NCBI GenBank assembly: GCA_030150135.1
Contig: JASLGO010000029.1
Span: 1-15,754 of the forward strand
DNA length: 15,754 bases
Source: Aquirhabdus sp.
Lineage (GTDB): Bacteria; Pseudomonadota; Gammaproteobacteria; Pseudomonadales; Moraxellaceae
Direction of reading: 5' to 3'
This document shows positions 6,452 to 13,098 of the stretch, piece by piece. Each line of letters starts with the position of its first letter. The first letter of the stretch is position 1. The position numbers and the translations under genes were made by a program. The notes beneath the pieces are model-generated. The model did no database searches. It had not been told where the DNA came from and was given only the letters and a program-made list of their open reading frames with translations.

Positions 6452-7597
6452 TTAAAACCAGAACATCACTCCAGCGACAGCGTAAGATTGGTTCGATTTC
6501 TGGTTTGAGCTATTCAGTAAATCTGCGGTTTTTCCATAAGCGTGATTATTTTCAACACCAAGATATGGCGCAAATTGTCGATTGATTTCATAGCGTAGAC
6601 GGACGCTTGATTGAATTTGGCTAAGTCCTTCGCCGATGTCATTTGATCGATCATTTTTGCTATAAAGACTCATTTCAACACGAGGTTGCAAGACTAACTG
6701 CTGTGTAATCCGCCAATCGTATTCGCCCGTCAGGATCAGTTCTGTTTGGCTTTGATCGCGTGCATATAGCGTGGTATCTAAGTGTAACCAATAGGGTGCA
6801 ATACCGTTGATTCCTAGTGCAGCCCACGTTCTATTATTGGTATAACCACTATCTTGGCGAACTCCCAGTTCTGTATTCCAGAATGTAGTGAGCGGTCTAC
6901 GCCACAGTAATTCAGTTCGCGCATCGCTGAGACTGTGATTGCTAATTTCGCCTTCAGCCTTCAATACGGCACGATTCCAATCATCACCCCACCATCCCTC
7001 GATGTCATAAGCGCCTTGATTGTTTTCATTGCCATGTTGCCATTCAAGTCGTTTGACGGCGAGAGACATGAGTGGATCATTACCCATCATCATCGGGGGA
7101 TGAATCGGCCCCAAATCTCGACCTTGCGAATAGTCTGAACTGCGTGCATCGGCGGGTGATGAACTCTGATGTGCGTGATCCATCAGCATGTCATTCATGG
7201 GCAAATTGATATGCTGATTGTCCATCGTCATGGGCATGGCATTCATGTTGTGCTGATGCATGTCATGCTGAGATGTGTCAGGCATAGGCATGCTTTGCAT
7301 ATCAGCAGCGCTATGATCCGTGTGAACATCATGCGTCTCATGATCCACGGATGTCATCTGATCCATATCCATCGCAGCTGTGGTTTGTACGACTTTCTGT
7401 GCGGCAGGTTTTGATGATTTAGTCGGGTGATGTTTTACCTGAGTGCTGGAATGGGTATTGAAATTCGTGTCTTTTTTTGTAGGCATAGACATGTCCATGT
7501 TCGACATGTCGCTCATATCCATACTCCAAGCTGGAACATTGAGTAACAATAAAGCCCATAAGCTAAATGAAATGTGTGGTTTATAGTGTTCCATCAT
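6452..7597 (-). CDS. copB: Copper resistance outer-membrane protein CopB
   Basis: This encodes a 381-residue protein with a signal peptide (about 1-25, core ISFSLWALLLLNVPAW). Residues 26-145 are strikingly Met/His/Asp-rich (MDMSDMSNMDMSMP at 26-39, HDMHQHNMNAMPMTMD at 111-126), suited to binding copper. Residues 170-381 are the CopB beta-barrel domain, with alternating hydrophobic strands and a terminal Phe typical of outer-membrane proteins. CopB/PcoB proteins bind or sequester copper at the outer membrane and work with CopA. ATG 7597 shares its A with the copA stop codon (TGATG), and a GGTGG lies just upstream, so translation is probably coupled. A longer frame up to 7666 runs inside copA and is not used. 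ATG 7594 is the alternative start. This is the last gene of the copper operon. Confidence 0.9.
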   Translation of the reverse strand: MMEHYKPHISFSLWALLLLNVPAWSMDMSDMSNMDMSMPTKKDTNFNTHSSTQVKHHPTKSSKPAAQKVVQTTAAMDMDQMTSVDHETHDVHTDHSAADMQSMPMPDTSQHDMHQHNMNAMPMTMDNQHINLPMNDMLMDHAHQSSSPADARSSDYSQGRDLGPIHPPMMMGNDPLMSLAVKRLEWQHGNENNQGAYDIEGWWGDDWNRAVLKAEGEISNHSLSDARTELLWRRPLTTFWNTELGVRQDSGYTNNRTWAALGINGIAPYWLHLDTTLYARDQSQTELILTGEYDWRITQQLVLQPRVEMSLYSKNDRSNDIGEGLSQIQSSVRLRYEINRQFAPYLGVENNHAYGKTADLLNSSNQKSNQSYAVAGVMFWF

Positions 7598-9249
7598 CAG
7601 TCCACCACTACTTCGCGGAACATGCCTGATTCCATGTGATACATCAGATGACAATGCCAAGCCCATCGTCCAGCTTCGCCTGTGACATCAAAAGAAACTC
7701 GCTGCGCAGGTTGAACCAAGAAAGTATGTTTTCTCACTTGAAAATCCCCATTTGGCGCACGGACATCACTCCACATACCATGCAAATGCATCGGATGCGT
7801 CATCATCGTATCATTGACCAGCGAGATACGGACGCGTTCATTTTTAGCAATCCGAACAGGTTTAGATTCCTTAAAGGTTAAACCGTCAAATCCCCAAATA
7901 TAGCGCTCCATATTGCCCGTTAAGTGCATTTCAATGGTACGCGTTGGTTCACGTTGCTCATTCTTGATGGGTTCGATTGAGTGCAAATCGGCATAGGTTA
8001 GAACACGACGTCCGTTATTGCGCAGGTTGATGCCTGGATCGTCAAGATTGATTCTGGGCATATCGACATGCATGTCGGTACTGACACCATATTCGGTATT
8101 GGCATGGTGTGCAATCGTTCTGCTCGACATATCGCCCATCATGTCTGCCATGGTGAGCCATTGAATTTTGTCGAGTGGTGGAATCTCTGCTTTGAGTCCA
8201 TGACGCGTTGCGAGCGTGCCACAGGCATAACCAGAACGATCAATATTTTGCGCAAAAATCGTATAGGCATCCTCAATCGGTTCAACCAAAACGTCATAAG
8301 TTTCAGCAACCCCAATTCGGAACTCATCGACAGTTACAGGCTCAACCATTTGTCCGTCACTGGAAATAACCGTCAACTTCAATCCAGGAATGCGCACGTC
8401 AAAAATGGTTTGTGCACTGCCATTAATAAAGCGCAGCCGAACTTTATCTCCGCGTTTAAATAGTCCTGTCCAGTTCGATGCAGGATTCACCCCATTCATG
8501 AGATAAGTATAGGTATGTGCTGACAAATCTGTGTAATCGGTGGGCACCATGCGCATTTGATTCCACATTTTTCGTGCTTCAACTGCATTTTTCCAGCCTT
8601 GTGCTTTGGCATCATGCATAAGCTGCATCGCCGTAGGTTGCTGATAATTATCAAAGCCCGATTGTGCTTTGAGTTGAGCGAGGAGGCGCATCGGATCTTT
8701 GTCTGTCCAATCCGAGAGCATCACGACATAATCCTGATCAACTTTGACAGTTTCAGCTTCACGTGGCTCGATGATAATCGCACCCATCATGCCCGTTTGT
8801 TCTTGAAAGCCTGAATGGGAGTGATACCAATATGTGCCGCTTTGCTGAACTGGAAATTGATAGGTGAAGGTTTGCCCAGCATCAATACCATGAAAACTAA
8901 TACCCGGAACGCCATCCATACCAAACGGTAAAAGCAGACCATGCCAATGAATAGACGTTTGTTCTTTCAATCGATTGGTCACGCGAATGGTGACAGTTTC
9001 ACCTTCTTTAAAACGAAGCGTTGGCGCAGGTAAACTGCCGTTGATTACGGTTGCGAGGCGAGGCGTGCCTGTGTAATTCACCCAAGCCTCATCGACGGTG
9101 AGATCAAAGGTATTGCCTTTTAATTGAGGCGTTTGTCCTGTAACGGCTGTGAGTTTAGTTTCTCTTGCCCATGTATTTGTGCTCGCTGCAAAACCAGCAA
9201 TTGCAATGCCTTTAACAAACTGCCTTCTAGAAAGTTGAATGTTATTCAT
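7597..9249 (-). CDS. copA: Tat-exported multicopper oxidase CopA
   Basis: This encodes a 550-residue periplasmic multicopper oxidase. A twin-arginine signal SRRQFVKG (7-14) precedes a hydrophobic core, with a likely cleavage after WA (28). All four copper-ligand clusters are present: HWHG (101-104), HSHSG (143-147), HPMHLHG (485-491) and HCHLMYHMESGM (532-543) with axial Met543. CopA/PcoA oxidises Cu(I) and binds surplus copper. The protein is shorter than many CopA (about 600 residues or more) and lacks the long Met-rich linker; only MADMMGDM (367-374) hints at it. ATG 9249 overlaps the end of the cytochrome gene by 8 nt and has AAGGTGG five bases upstream, better than an in-frame ATG at 9279. 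This is the P-type ATPase namesake's unrelated oxidase, not a pump. Confidence 0.93.
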   Translation of the reverse strand: MNNIQLSRRQFVKGIAIAGFAASTNTWARETKLTAVTGQTPQLKGNTFDLTVDEAWVNYTGTPRLATVINGSLPAPTLRFKEGETVTIRVTNRLKEQTSIHWHGLLLPFGMDGVPGISFHGIDAGQTFTYQFPVQQSGTYWYHSHSGFQEQTGMMGAIIIEPREAETVKVDQDYVVMLSDWTDKDPMRLLAQLKAQSGFDNYQQPTAMQLMHDAKAQGWKNAVEARKMWNQMRMVPTDYTDLSAHTYTYLMNGVNPASNWTGLFKRGDKVRLRFINGSAQTIFDVRIPGLKLTVISSDGQMVEPVTVDEFRIGVAETYDVLVEPIEDAYTIFAQNIDRSGYACGTLATRHGLKAEIPPLDKIQWLTMADMMGDMSSRTIAHHANTEYGVSTDMHVDMPRINLDDPGINLRNNGRRVLTYADLHSIEPIKNEQREPTRTIEMHLTGNMERYIWGFDGLTFKESKPVRIAKNERVRISLVNDTMMTHPMHLHGMWSDVRAPNGDFQVRKHTFLVQPAQRVSFDVTGEAGRWAWHCHLMYHMESGMFREVVVD

Positions 9250-9826
9250 GATGCCCACCTTGGTGCATCGTATGATCATCAGTCATATCCATATCCTCAT
9301 CAGGCGGTGCTTTAGCCACGATCTCGTTATATTGTTGTGGTGTCATATTTGGCAGTTTTTGCAGAAACGCGACCATACTCCAAATCGTTGCATCATCATG
9401 GCTTGAGCCCCATGCAGGCATGGCGCTCATTTTGATCCCATGTTTAATGACCCAAAAAGCATTTTTTGGATCTAATTGTATTTTTGACAAGTTTGGCGGT
9501 TGTGGATACATCCCGCTTCTCAATTCAGAGTCGTTCGTACTTGGCGACAAATGACAGCTTGTGCACATTGCAGCATATTGCCCTGCGCCCTTGAGAATCA
9601 GTTGTGGATCTTCAAGGTTAGGAACGACAATGTCTTTTGCTCGTCGATGGATAGATTGATCACGTAAGGTTTCGATAAGCGTAAATACTGGTTTGGTGTG
9701 ATGATCGTCAGCACCAATATTGTAAAGTCCTGAATAGATGAATAGGCCTAAACCCGTCATGAGGATTAAGCCTGTGATCATTACAACCCCGCTGTAACGT
9801 CTAAATTGTTGTTGTAGATTATTCAT
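9242..9826 (-). CDS. Membrane-anchored c-type cytochrome with Met/His-rich tail
   Basis: This encodes a 194-residue protein. One transmembrane anchor (about 14-33, VVMITGLILMTGLGLFIYSG) leaves the rest in the periplasm. Heme attachment motif CTSCH is at 88-92, and the axial ligand is probably Met136 in SAMPAWG. The C-terminus is Asp/Met/His-rich (DEDMDMTDDHTMHQGGHHE, 176-194), resembling a metal-binding tail. The ATG overlaps the upstream stop codon as ATGA (4 nt), and its own stop overlaps the copA start, so it is embedded in the copper operon. A longer frame to 9940 is an artefact inside the fusion gene. It could pass electrons to or from CopA, the fusion protein or the respiratory chain; its partner cannot be read from the sequence. 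Confidence 0.9.
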   Translation of the reverse strand: MNNLQQQFRRYSGVVMITGLILMTGLGLFIYSGLYNIGADDHHTKPVFTLIETLRDQSIHRRAKDIVVPNLEDPQLILKGAGQYAAMCTSCHLSPSTNDSELRSGMYPQPPNLSKIQLDPKNAFWVIKHGIKMSAMPAWGSSHDDATIWSMVAFLQKLPNMTPQQYNEIVAKAPPDEDMDMTDDHTMHQGGHHE

Positions 9827-10584
9827 AGCAAAAGCAATCCTTGTATAACCGTAAACAATCCCATGACTGCCATGATTCCATTTTCTGCAAAACTCACGAC
9901 TCCCAGTGGCGCTTTCGAGTTGCCGCCAATGCATGCGCAATTCAGTGCCATTTTGTCGATATAGACGGCTTTAAATACAGAGATTGCACCCAAAACACCG
10001 ACTAAAGTTGCTGCAATACCTGTCAATAAAGGCCGTACATGAGATAAAAATCCCAAACCAATGAGCAACTCAGCAAATGGATAGATTTTGCCATATAAAG
10101 ACCAGCGTTTTGTGATGAGGTCGTACTTTGCAAAACTATCCGCAAAGGATTGAATATCCATGAGCTTTAGCGCCGCAAGCATGGACAGAGAAATTCCCAT
10201 AAAGCCCATCAGATTTTGTGAGAGTGCAATCGTCATGAGTGCGGCAACACCAAACAAAGCAATCACTGGTGTATATGAATACTCTGCTTTTTCCGCGGTC
10301 ACATCAAAAAACGCTGCAAGGTCGGTATATCCTCCAATGCGCTCATTACCAAAAAAAATCTGTGGTGTGGTGGCGACTGCGTATTGTGCTTTAAAGGTTT
10401 CTGCATCAGCTTTGGATGCCAATTTATGATCTTCAAACGCGATGCCTTTTTCAGTGAGCAACTTCACGGCACGTAATCCCCAAGGACATTCATGCTCTGG
10501 GTTAGACATACGATACACTTTGACGTCGTGAATGCTTTTTTGTTTGCTATTGCCAGTCTGAAACGATTGTAAAATAGTCATCAT
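9823..10584 (-). CDS. Glutaredoxin-MauE/DoxX fusion membrane protein
   Basis: This encodes a 253-residue two-domain protein. Residues 20-95 form a glutaredoxin-like domain: VKVYRMSNPEHECPWG places Cys33 in a CPWG site with no second Cys, and TTPQIFFG with cis-Pro74 and GGYTDL follow. Residues 103-253 are hydrophobic with about five membrane helices (near 104-122, 125-142, 167-181, 186-206, 232-253) like MauE/DoxX. A loop NCACIGG carries Cys216 and Cys218. MauE-type proteins are thought to move reducing equivalents across or within the inner membrane. Naive topology puts the glutaredoxin and the NCAC loop both in the cytoplasm. GGGAG precedes the start; ATG 10581 is the alternative. It is the first structural gene after merR (46-nt gap) and overlaps the cytochrome gene by 4 nt. 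Confidence 0.85.
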   Translation of the reverse strand: MMTILQSFQTGNSKQKSIHDVKVYRMSNPEHECPWGLRAVKLLTEKGIAFEDHKLASKADAETFKAQYAVATTPQIFFGNERIGGYTDLAAFFDVTAEKAEYSYTPVIALFGVAALMTIALSQNLMGFMGISLSMLAALKLMDIQSFADSFAKYDLITKRWSLYGKIYPFAELLIGLGFLSHVRPLLTGIAATLVGVLGAISVFKAVYIDKMALNCACIGGNSKAPLGVVSFAENGIMAVMGLFTVIQGLLLL

Positions 10585-10630
10585 GATGCTCCCAACGATT
10601 CATTCAATGATTGATGCTCAAAGGTTGAAG

Positions 10631-11083
10631 CTAAATCTTTAAATTTGGGCAAATCGTGCCCGTCTGTGGCGTAGGATTGGCTTGCCATCGCTTTAATATA
10701 TGACCGAGTTCAGAATGTAATAGCGTGAGTTCATTGATCTTATGTTCAATGTCAGTCATTTGTTGAACGAGTTGCTGTTGAATCTCATGACAAGGTAAAT
10801 CACCCTGATCATAGTTTTCCAAACATGCCTTGATTTGATTTAGACTCAAACCAAAGGATTGCAGACGTTTGATAAAATTCAATCGAGTCACGGTATCAGG
10901 GTGAAATAAACGGAATTGCCCATCCGTACGACCATTGGGATATAACAAGTTGAGCGATTCATAATATCGAATCGTTTTAACCGAAATATCTGTCTGCTTG
11001 GATAACTCGCCAATTTTAAGCAGCTTTATTTTTAGTAGCTCTGTTCTAGGCTGCTTTGTTCTCAATAGTTCTAGGGTAGACAT
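10631..11083 (-). CDS. MerR-family metal-responsive regulator (CueR-like operon, atypical cysteines)
   Basis: This encodes a 150-residue MerR-family activator. The winged helix-turn-helix LKIGELSKQTDISVKTIRYYESLNLLYP spans 22-49. A DNA-contacting RLFH block and a recognition segment reach about residue 85, followed by the long dimer helix (about 98-130). Its genes and promoter suggest copper. The usual first Cys of the CueR metal loop (Cys112 there) aligns by eye with Trp133, while Cys98 (LPCHEI) corresponds to the third cysteine of ZntR/MerR types, and CP at 145-146 matches CueR Cys120. The metal specificity is therefore uncertain. ATG 11083 is chosen because GAGG lies five bases upstream; 11098 is an alternative. 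The N-terminus is about 20 residues longer than usual. It is transcribed first from the promoter it probably controls. Confidence 0.85.
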   Translation of the reverse strand: MSTLELLRTKQPRTELLKIKLLKIGELSKQTDISVKTIRYYESLNLLYPNGRTDGQFRLFHPDTVTRLNFIKRLQSFGLSLNQIKACLENYDQGDLPCHEIQQQLVQQMTDIEHKINELTLLHSELGHILKRWQANPTPQTGTICPNLKI

Positions 11084-11112
11084 AAAAACCTCAAACATGG
11101 ATGCCTAAGCAC

Positions 11113-11144
11113 ACTATACACCCTCCAGTTAAGTGGAGAGTCAA
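11113..11144 (-). promoter_or_regulatory. MerR-type promoter/operator of the copper operon
   Basis: Reading the minus strand, TTGACT (-35, 11144-11139) and TATAGT (-10, 11118-11113) are separated by 20 bp, the long spacer typical of MerR-family promoters. Between them lies a 22-bp dyad, 11120-11141, whose halves ACCCTCCAGTT and ACTCTCCACTT match at 9 of 11 positions. The core CTCCA...TGGAG resembles CueR/HmrR boxes. Transcription would start near 11106, giving a leader of about 23 nt before merR. MerR proteins untwist such promoters when metal is bound. Confidence 0.88.
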
Positions 11145-11180
11145 GTGTGTTTTTGGGGGTGATGAACTATTGTTTGAAAA

Positions 11181-11211
11181 TAAAAAAAGACCTGAGTTTG
11201 ATCAGGTCTTT
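11181..11211 (-). terminator. Rho-independent terminator after the HopJ-family gene
   Basis: The stem AAAGACCTGA (11186-11195) pairs with TCAGGTCTTT (11202-11211) around a 6-nt loop. On the minus strand the stem runs into at least seven T; the plus side has only three. It therefore ends the hopJ transcript and insulates the copper promoter 37 bp further on. Confidence 0.88.
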
Positions 11212-11234
11212 ATGAGGCTTGCACATTCAAAAAA

Positions 11235-11588
11235 TTATGAAACAGGTGATATTTCTTTTAATGCTTGACCATGAAAAATAATCCCAGCCCAGCCGTAATG
11301 TTTAAAGTTACGAATATTCTGATGATCTTCACCTGTAGGATTCGCGAGAACCGCTTTGTAGTGTTCTGCAAACAAATTCAAGGTGTCTAAGTCACTGAGA
11401 TGATGTAACTGGGCAAAAGAAAACACGCGGCAACTTCCTGAGTTTTCGCCTGCTGCGTTATGCAATTTGCCATTATCAAACGCAGTCGGTGTAAATTCAT
11501 AATGTGCATTAATCAGATCAAGTACATCCGAAAATTTCGCTTGTTCATGATCAATCGCATTAAGTAGTGCAGAGATTGCAGCAGGCAT
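11235..11588 (-). CDS. HopJ-family small protein
   Basis: This encodes a 117-residue protein matching the HopJ (type III effector HopPmaJ) family by its segment HNAAGENSGSCRVFSFAQLH (43-62) and by the tail RNFKHYGWAGIIFHGQAL. The family name comes from a Pseudomonas syringae candidate effector, but members are widespread in bacteria without type III secretion, and no secretion genes are visible here. A true effector role is unlikely; a small cytoplasmic protein of unknown function is the honest call. AGGA seven bases before the ATG supports the start. It lies 42 bases after the ABC1 kinase gene on the same strand with no terminator between them, so co-transcription is likely, ending at the hairpin at 11181-11211. 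Confidence 0.85.
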   Translation of the reverse strand: MPAAISALLNAIDHEQAKFSDVLDLINAHYEFTPTAFDNGKLHNAAGENSGSCRVFSFAQLHHLSDLDTLNLFAEHYKAVLANPTGEDHQNIRNFKHYGWAGIIFHGQALKEISPVS

Positions 11589-11630
11589 AACAGTTCCTAT
11601 CTATTAAGTCATTCGCGCTATTTTAACGCA

Positions 11631-12923
11631 TTATTCCTTAATATATTCCTCAACGAGTGGTCTAAAGTTCGCTTGAACATTAAGATGAACGAGATTCCAA
11701 TATTGTCCACTCAGTGTACGATTCAACATCAGAACTTCCGCGGATGGCGTGAAACAGTCCCAATAGGGGAGTGATTTTTTGAGTAGTGCAGTGGTTTGAA
11801 GATGAATGTCACTGGTCGCAAAGTCAAAAGCTTTACTGACTGGTGCGGCGAGAACATGATTCCATTCGAGAATGAAGTCAGCAGGAACTTGACCATGATA
11901 ATTGCGCAGTTTGAGCTCGCGCAATGCATCTTCAAGCTGCGGCACATTATCGTTCAGTGCGGCGTTCATCATCTTTTTGATGGATTTGATGATCGGTTGA
12001 TCCAGTTCTTTGACCCCGCCAAAGTCATAGACCACCACAGAACCATCAGGTCGGAATGCAAAATTGCCCGGATGCGGATCGCAGTGAAAGCTATTGAGAA
12101 GATAAATCTCATCGGCAAGCATATGAAACATGCGTAGACCGATTTCATTGCGAATTTCAGCAGGATATTTAGCAGCGGTATCAACGCAGTCGCCTTTTTC
12201 TTCACTGAGCGTTAAGACTCGACGGCTTGAGTATTCTGGAAACACTTTTGGAATGATGAGTTTCTTGTCACGCAAATTATGAAACGCGGCAAAGACATTC
12301 AAGTTATGTGCTTCTTGCAAATAGTTCAGTTCAGCATGCAGACTTTCTTGGATTTCATGAAATAAAGCATCTTGAAGTTTTTTATCGATCTTGAGTACGC
12401 CAGCGAGCTTTAAAGCGATTCGGAGTTGTTTTAAATCACTGTCACAGCTTTCATCAACGCCCGGATATTGTACTTTGACCACGACATTTTGACCGTCGTG
12501 TAGAACGGCGCGATAGACTTGTCCAATCGATGCTGAAGCAAAGGACTTTTCATCAAAACTTTTAAAAATTTGATCGAGAGGTTTACCCAGTTCGCGTTCA
12601 ATTTGATGGCGCATAATGGAAAAATCCACAGCGGGTGCCTGACGTTGAAGCTTGGTTAATGCTGATGCAATTTCTGGTGGAAATAAATCTTTATATTGTG
12701 ACGCTACTTGTCCGACCTTCATCGCCGCGCCTTTCATATGACCTAGGGTGTCCGCGATCTTTGCGCCAATCTCTCCATAGAGTTCACTGCGCGAAGCTGT
12801 TTTTTCTTCTTCACTGCTGCTAAGTGATTTGATGGAGTGTGATACTGCTTTCGTGGCTATGCTTGCTGTCATTCCTGCCAGTTTCAAAAAACGACTACCT
12901 GGCGTACGAGAGATGATTGACAT
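11631..12923 (-). CDS. ABC1/AarF (COQ8-like) atypical kinase
   Basis: This encodes a 430-residue member of the ABC1/UbiB/AarF protein-kinase-like family. The family hallmark AMKVGQ (67-72, KxGQ) is followed by the Ala-rich nucleotide loop ASASIGQVY (130-138), VVVKVQYPG (147-155, presumed ATP-anchoring Lys150), FHCDPHPGN (279-287, catalytic Asp282 and Asn287) and YDFGG (299-303). UbiB/COQ8 proteins are ATPases that support ubiquinone synthesis. This one lacks the C-terminal membrane helices of canonical UbiB, so it is probably a soluble paralogue. An upstream frame reaches 12977, but AAGGAA seven bases before ATG 12923 decides the start. The 175-bp gap upstream separates it from the MATE gene. 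Family certain, substrate unknown. Confidence 0.88.
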   Translation of the reverse strand: MSIISRTPGSRFLKLAGMTASIATKAVSHSIKSLSSSEEEKTASRSELYGEIGAKIADTLGHMKGAAMKVGQVASQYKDLFPPEIASALTKLQRQAPAVDFSIMRHQIERELGKPLDQIFKSFDEKSFASASIGQVYRAVLHDGQNVVVKVQYPGVDESCDSDLKQLRIALKLAGVLKIDKKLQDALFHEIQESLHAELNYLQEAHNLNVFAAFHNLRDKKLIIPKVFPEYSSRRVLTLSEEKGDCVDTAAKYPAEIRNEIGLRMFHMLADEIYLLNSFHCDPHPGNFAFRPDGSVVVYDFGGVKELDQPIIKSIKKMMNAALNDNVPQLEDALRELKLRNYHGQVPADFILEWNHVLAAPVSKAFDFATSDIHLQTTALLKKSLPYWDCFTPSAEVLMLNRTLSGQYWNLVHLNVQANFRPLVEEYIKE

Positions 12924-13098
12924 GGGAGATTCCTTCCTACAATTTCTGTGAGCGTCGCGACGAGCAAGGCGCCTCATTTTTGCATCAGTTAATGGCTCTT
13001 AGCATGTCACGATTGCTCATGGCTTGGCAATCTAAGAATGAATTGTTTTATGGGTATTTATGCATCATTTATATTTTTTCTTTTGCTCCATTTGCCGA

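Noticed and set aside
7169..7414. Plus-strand His/Met-rich open frame opposite copB
   Set aside because: The His/Met bias is the reverse-complement echo of repeated CAT/ATG codons in CopB, which has a full signal peptide and barrel domain.
8068..8463. Plus-strand 131-codon frame opposite copA
   Set aside because: CopA on the other strand shows all four copper-ligand motifs and continuous reading, so this frame is a shadow.
6452..11144. Copper operon as a recently inserted mobile island
   Set aside because: No transposase, integrase, tRNA target or flanking direct repeats were seen, and base composition does not differ obviously from neighbours by eye.
11235..11588. Type III secretion effector, by family name HopJ
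   Set aside because: No secretion apparatus, chaperone or hrp-type promoter is visible, and the family is common in bacteria without type III secretion.
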